A stretch of DNA of 64,000 nucleotides from Prochlorococcus sp. AG-402-L23 (GTDB taxonomy: Bacteria; Cyanobacteriota; Cyanobacteriia; PCC-6307; Cyanobiaceae), in NCBI GenBank assembly GCA_003216635.1, contig QCIO01000003.1, positions 1 to 64,000 of the forward strand, given 5' to 3'. The notes beneath the pieces were generated by a model. It had not been told where the DNA came from. It was given only the letters and a program-made list of their open reading frames with translations, and did not search any database. Positions within the stretch are counted from its first letter, which is position 1, and the number at the start of each line of letters is the position of its first letter. This document shows, one piece after another, positions 61,875 through 64,000 of the stretch. The translations under genes and the position numbers were made by a program.

Positions 61875-63238
61875 TGAAATCACAAATTACTATAAAAAAA
61901 ATTCAAGACCTTTTGATTAAAGGAGTTCAAACTATATATGTCGATGATGATACATCCAGAAAAATGTGGTGGGCTTCTTTAGAAGTTATTCAAAAAGATT
62001 TCATTTCTCAGAATTATAAACAGGGGGGGATTTGGGTTGCCTCTCCTTTACCAGCTTTTAATGATAAAAAATTTTTAAATCAACTTCATGGATGGCTTTG
62101 GTCTCCTGAGGGGTTTCCATACTTTCAAAATGAGAATGCAGGTTTTTTACCAGTCAATAATTCAGACAAGATGAAAAAAGATTTCGATTTAGTTAGTAAT
62201 TATAAAGTCTTAAATCTTAGTCAAGAAGATGGTTATGAACCTTTTTTGATGATAATCACCCCAAATTTTCAATGCATATTATCAATTGTAGGAGAAAAAG
62301 ATAAGAAAATTCTATTAATGAAGTGTGATGAAGAAAGCCTAAAACTTTCAATTGAATTAATGCATGCAAAATTAAATCAAGAAAATTATGAGGAAGGAGT
62401 CAAATTTCGTAAGGCAATCAATAATTTAGGTAACCTTAATATTAATAATCAATTTGAAAAATTATTTTGGCAAATATTATCGACAAAATTAGCAAGTATT
62501 TCGCCAAACCATAATATCAAGAATTCTGTAAAAAACGATGAAAAAAAAGTGCAAATAACTGAAGCAAAATTATTACGTGCAATATCTCATGAAGTAAGAA
62601 CGCCTTTGGCAACAATAAGAACCCTCATAAGTTCTACTTTAAAAAAATATAAGATGGACGAATCAATGAAAAATCGTTTAATTCAAATAGATAATGAATG
62701 TAATGAACAAATTGATAGGTTTGGTTTAATCTTTAATGCAGCAGAATTAGTGAGTAATGAAGTTCCGTCATTAAATAACTTGGCAAGAATTAATTTAGCC
62801 GAAATTTTTAAAAAGCTTGCTCCTTTATGGAATAAACAATTAAATCGACGCGGGATTTCTTTAAAGATTGATATCCCCAATCAACTTCCGCAAATTTTGA
62901 GTGATTCTGAAAAATTGGAATTAATGTTAAGTGGATTAATTGATAAAAATACTAGAGGATTAAAAGAAGGTAGTACATTAATTTTAGAATTGAGAACAGC
63001 TGGTCAAAAACTTAAACTTCAGTTGAAAATACAAAAATTAGAAAGTAATCAAAAAGAAATTATAAAAAAAGATAACAGTTCTGATATAGGTCCTGTTTTA
63101 AATTGGAACCCTCAAACAGGTAGTTTACAACTTAGTCAAAATGCTACTCAAAAGTTGTTAGCTAGTTTAGGAGGGCATGTCACAAAAAGGCGAGATACAG
63201 GTTTGACAGTATTTTTTCCGATTTCAGATTCAAAATAA
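61874..63238 (+). CDS. Sensor histidine kinase, Hik2/CSK-like, with altered ATP domain
   Basis: A 454-residue protein with no membrane helix. Residues 1-220 form an input region of unclear fold. The phospho-acceptor His239 is in AISHEVRTPLATIRTL, followed by IDRFGLIFNAAELVS. The ATP-binding part is atypical: the N-box position reads MLSGLIDKNTRGL and no DxGxG box is seen, ending GPVLNWNPQTGSLQLSQNATQK. This pattern fits the cyanobacterial Hik2 / chloroplast sensor kinase group, which links redox state to photosystem gene expression. The start overlaps the rodA stop by one base. psaD lies 111 bases downstream. Confidence 0.7.
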   Translation: MKSQITIKKIQDLLIKGVQTIYVDDDTSRKMWWASLEVIQKDFISQNYKQGGIWVASPLPAFNDKKFLNQLHGWLWSPEGFPYFQNENAGFLPVNNSDKMKKDFDLVSNYKVLNLSQEDGYEPFLMIITPNFQCILSIVGEKDKKILLMKCDEESLKLSIELMHAKLNQENYEEGVKFRKAINNLGNLNINNQFEKLFWQILSTKLASISPNHNIKNSVKNDEKKVQITEAKLLRAISHEVRTPLATIRTLISSTLKKYKMDESMKNRLIQIDNECNEQIDRFGLIFNAAELVSNEVPSLNNLARINLAEIFKKLAPLWNKQLNRRGISLKIDIPNQLPQILSDSEKLELMLSGLIDKNTRGLKEGSTLILELRTAGQKLKLQLKIQKLESNQKEIIKKDNSSDIGPVLNWNPQTGSLQLSQNATQKLLASLGGHVTKRRDTGLTVFFPISDSK

Positions 63239-63349
63239 AATGAGAAATAAGTTTTCCATATATTAAATAATGTAGAAAATTTCCTATAAATTTCGAATTT
63301 TGCAAAATATGAATGCTAATTTCTTATTATAAATAACTTAAAATCAAGG

Positions 63350-63772
63350 ATGACTGAAACTTTAGTTGGTGAATTTCCAAAGCATATAGGTAGTACTGGG
63401 GGTTTATTAAACTCAGCAGAAACCGAAGAAAAATATGCAATCGTATGGAAAAGTTCAAAGGAACAAGCATTTGAATTGCCCACCGGTGGAGCGGCTATTA
63501 TGCATGAAGGTGATAATTTAATGTACTTTGCAAGAAAAGAACAATGCCTTGCTTTAGGGACACAATTAAGAGCATTCAAACCAAGAATTGAAGATTTTAA
63601 AATCTACCGAATTTTCCCAGGTGGCGATATTGAATTTTTACACCCAAAAGATGGTGTTTTCCCTGAAAAAGTGAATGAAGGCAGAGAGAAAGTAGGGCAT
63701 AATCCTAGAAGAATAGGTGAAAATCCTAATCCAGCTGGGTTGAAATTTACAACTAAGAATACTTTTGATTAA
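63350..63772 (+). CDS. psaD: Photosystem I subunit II PsaD
   Basis: PsaD docks ferredoxin on the reducing side of photosystem I and stabilises PsaC. The 140-residue sequence contains [44 protein letters not shown] and [24 protein letters not shown], all highly conserved. A possible -10 (TATTAT, 63325-63330) with TTGCAA at 63300-63305 lies upstream, with a long 19-base spacer. An AAGG ribosome-binding site is very close to the ATG. Confidence 0.98.
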   Translation: MTETLVGEFPKHIGSTGGLLNSAETEEKYAIVWKSSKEQAFELPTGGAAIMHEGDNLMYFARKEQCLALGTQLRAFKPRIEDFKIYRIFPGGDIEFLHPKDGVFPEKVNEGREKVGHNPRRIGENPNPAGLKFTTKNTFD

Positions 63773-63831
63773 CTTCTTTAAAGTTGATATAAAAGAAGAA
63801 AATAATTATAATTTGGGTTGACATTATTAAT

Positions 63832-64000
63832 ATGATCAGCTCACAGAAAGATAGTTTTTTAAAGGCTTACAAAGAAGGTAAAAATTTTATACCTATCATT
63901 CAAACTTGGCCTGCAGATTTAGAGACTCCATTGTCTACATGGTTAAAATTAACCTCAAAAGATTCCCATGGTGTTTTTCTTGAATCTGTTGAAGGTGGAG
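63832..64000 (+). CDS. trpE: Anthranilate synthase component I (partial)
   Basis: The gene runs off the right edge of the window; 56 codons are visible. The N-terminus ISSQKDSFLKAYKEGKNFIP followed by TWPADLETPLSTWLKL and HGVFLESVEGG matches TrpE, where ADLETPLS and LESVEGG form the tryptophan feedback site. TrpE makes anthranilate from chorismate. It is 59 bases after psaD on the same strand. Confidence 0.88.
   Translation, partial: MISSQKDSFLKAYKEGKNFIPIIQTWPADLETPLSTWLKLTSKDSHGVFLESVEGG

Overview
The window is a dense, AT-rich piece of a cyanobacterial chromosome. Gene content points to a high-light type Prochlorococcus: photosystem I genes psaC and psaD, the NDH-1 subunit ndhS, the redox regulator rpaB, a Hik2/CSK-like kinase, an ho1-pebA-pebB bilin operon and a fused panC-cmk gene, all in very AT-rich DNA with short spacers. 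The species call is an inference from protein content and base composition; no search was run.

Bases 1 to about 2085 look like the end of a genomic island. They hold the 3' end of a gene for an EF-hand/dockerin-like protein, a secreted YHYH-domain gene flanked by two copies of a 23-base direct repeat, a 3' fragment of tRNA-Pro with a terminator behind it, a small helix-turn-helix gene resembling phage terminase small subunits whose stop codon lies inside the tRNA-Pro fragment, a cluster of three TGCACTA motifs, and a 3' fragment of tRNA-Gly(GCC). This resembles the debris of tRNA-targeted integrative elements such as the tycheposons known from Prochlorococcus. No recombinase gene is inside the window.

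From about 2.1 kb to the end the content is core genome. 2-9.4 kb: SnoaL-like and GNAT proteins, secA, cysE, a GntR-type regulator, infC, miaA. 9.5-15 kb: gyrB, an SH3-like protein, a crcB pair (fluoride export), mgtE and a group 2 sigma factor. 15-20 kb: alpha/beta hydrolase, PfkB sugar kinase, tsaE, ahcY, a DedA protein, ssb. 20-25 kb: mreBCD, rpaB, lysS. 25-30.6 kb: smpB, ruvB, a TPR protein, an M20 amidohydrolase and thiC behind a TPP riboswitch. 30.6-38 kb: acpP-fabF-tkt, psaC, glmS, rimM, ndhS, rnc. 38-38.6 kb: rnpB and tRNA-Arg(CCT).

38.6-48 kb: two conserved small proteins, glgP, a Na+/H+ antiporter, a second alpha/beta hydrolase, an aldose epimerase-like protein, a DUF1537-type kinase and icd. 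48-54 kb: the ho1-pebA-pebB operon, a low-molecular-weight phosphatase, the panC-cmk fusion and purM. 54-64 kb: hypothetical proteins including a four-cysteine miniprotein, tRNA-Cys(GCA), an LpxB-related protein, an RNase D-like exonuclease, a CCB2/CCB4-like cytochrome b6f assembly protein, hemF, mrp, rodA, a Hik2-like kinase, psaD and the start of trpE.

Functional themes are photosystem I and pigment supply (psaC, psaD, hemF, ho1, pebA, pebB), its control (rpaB, Hik2-like kinase), cell shape (mreBCD, rodA), translation and RNA processing (infC, miaA, lysS, rimM, rnc, rnpB, smpB, tsaE), and central carbon and nitrogen metabolism (tkt, glgP, icd, cysE, ahcY). Many genes overlap or abut by a few bases, and several use TTG or GTG starts, as expected of a streamlined genome.
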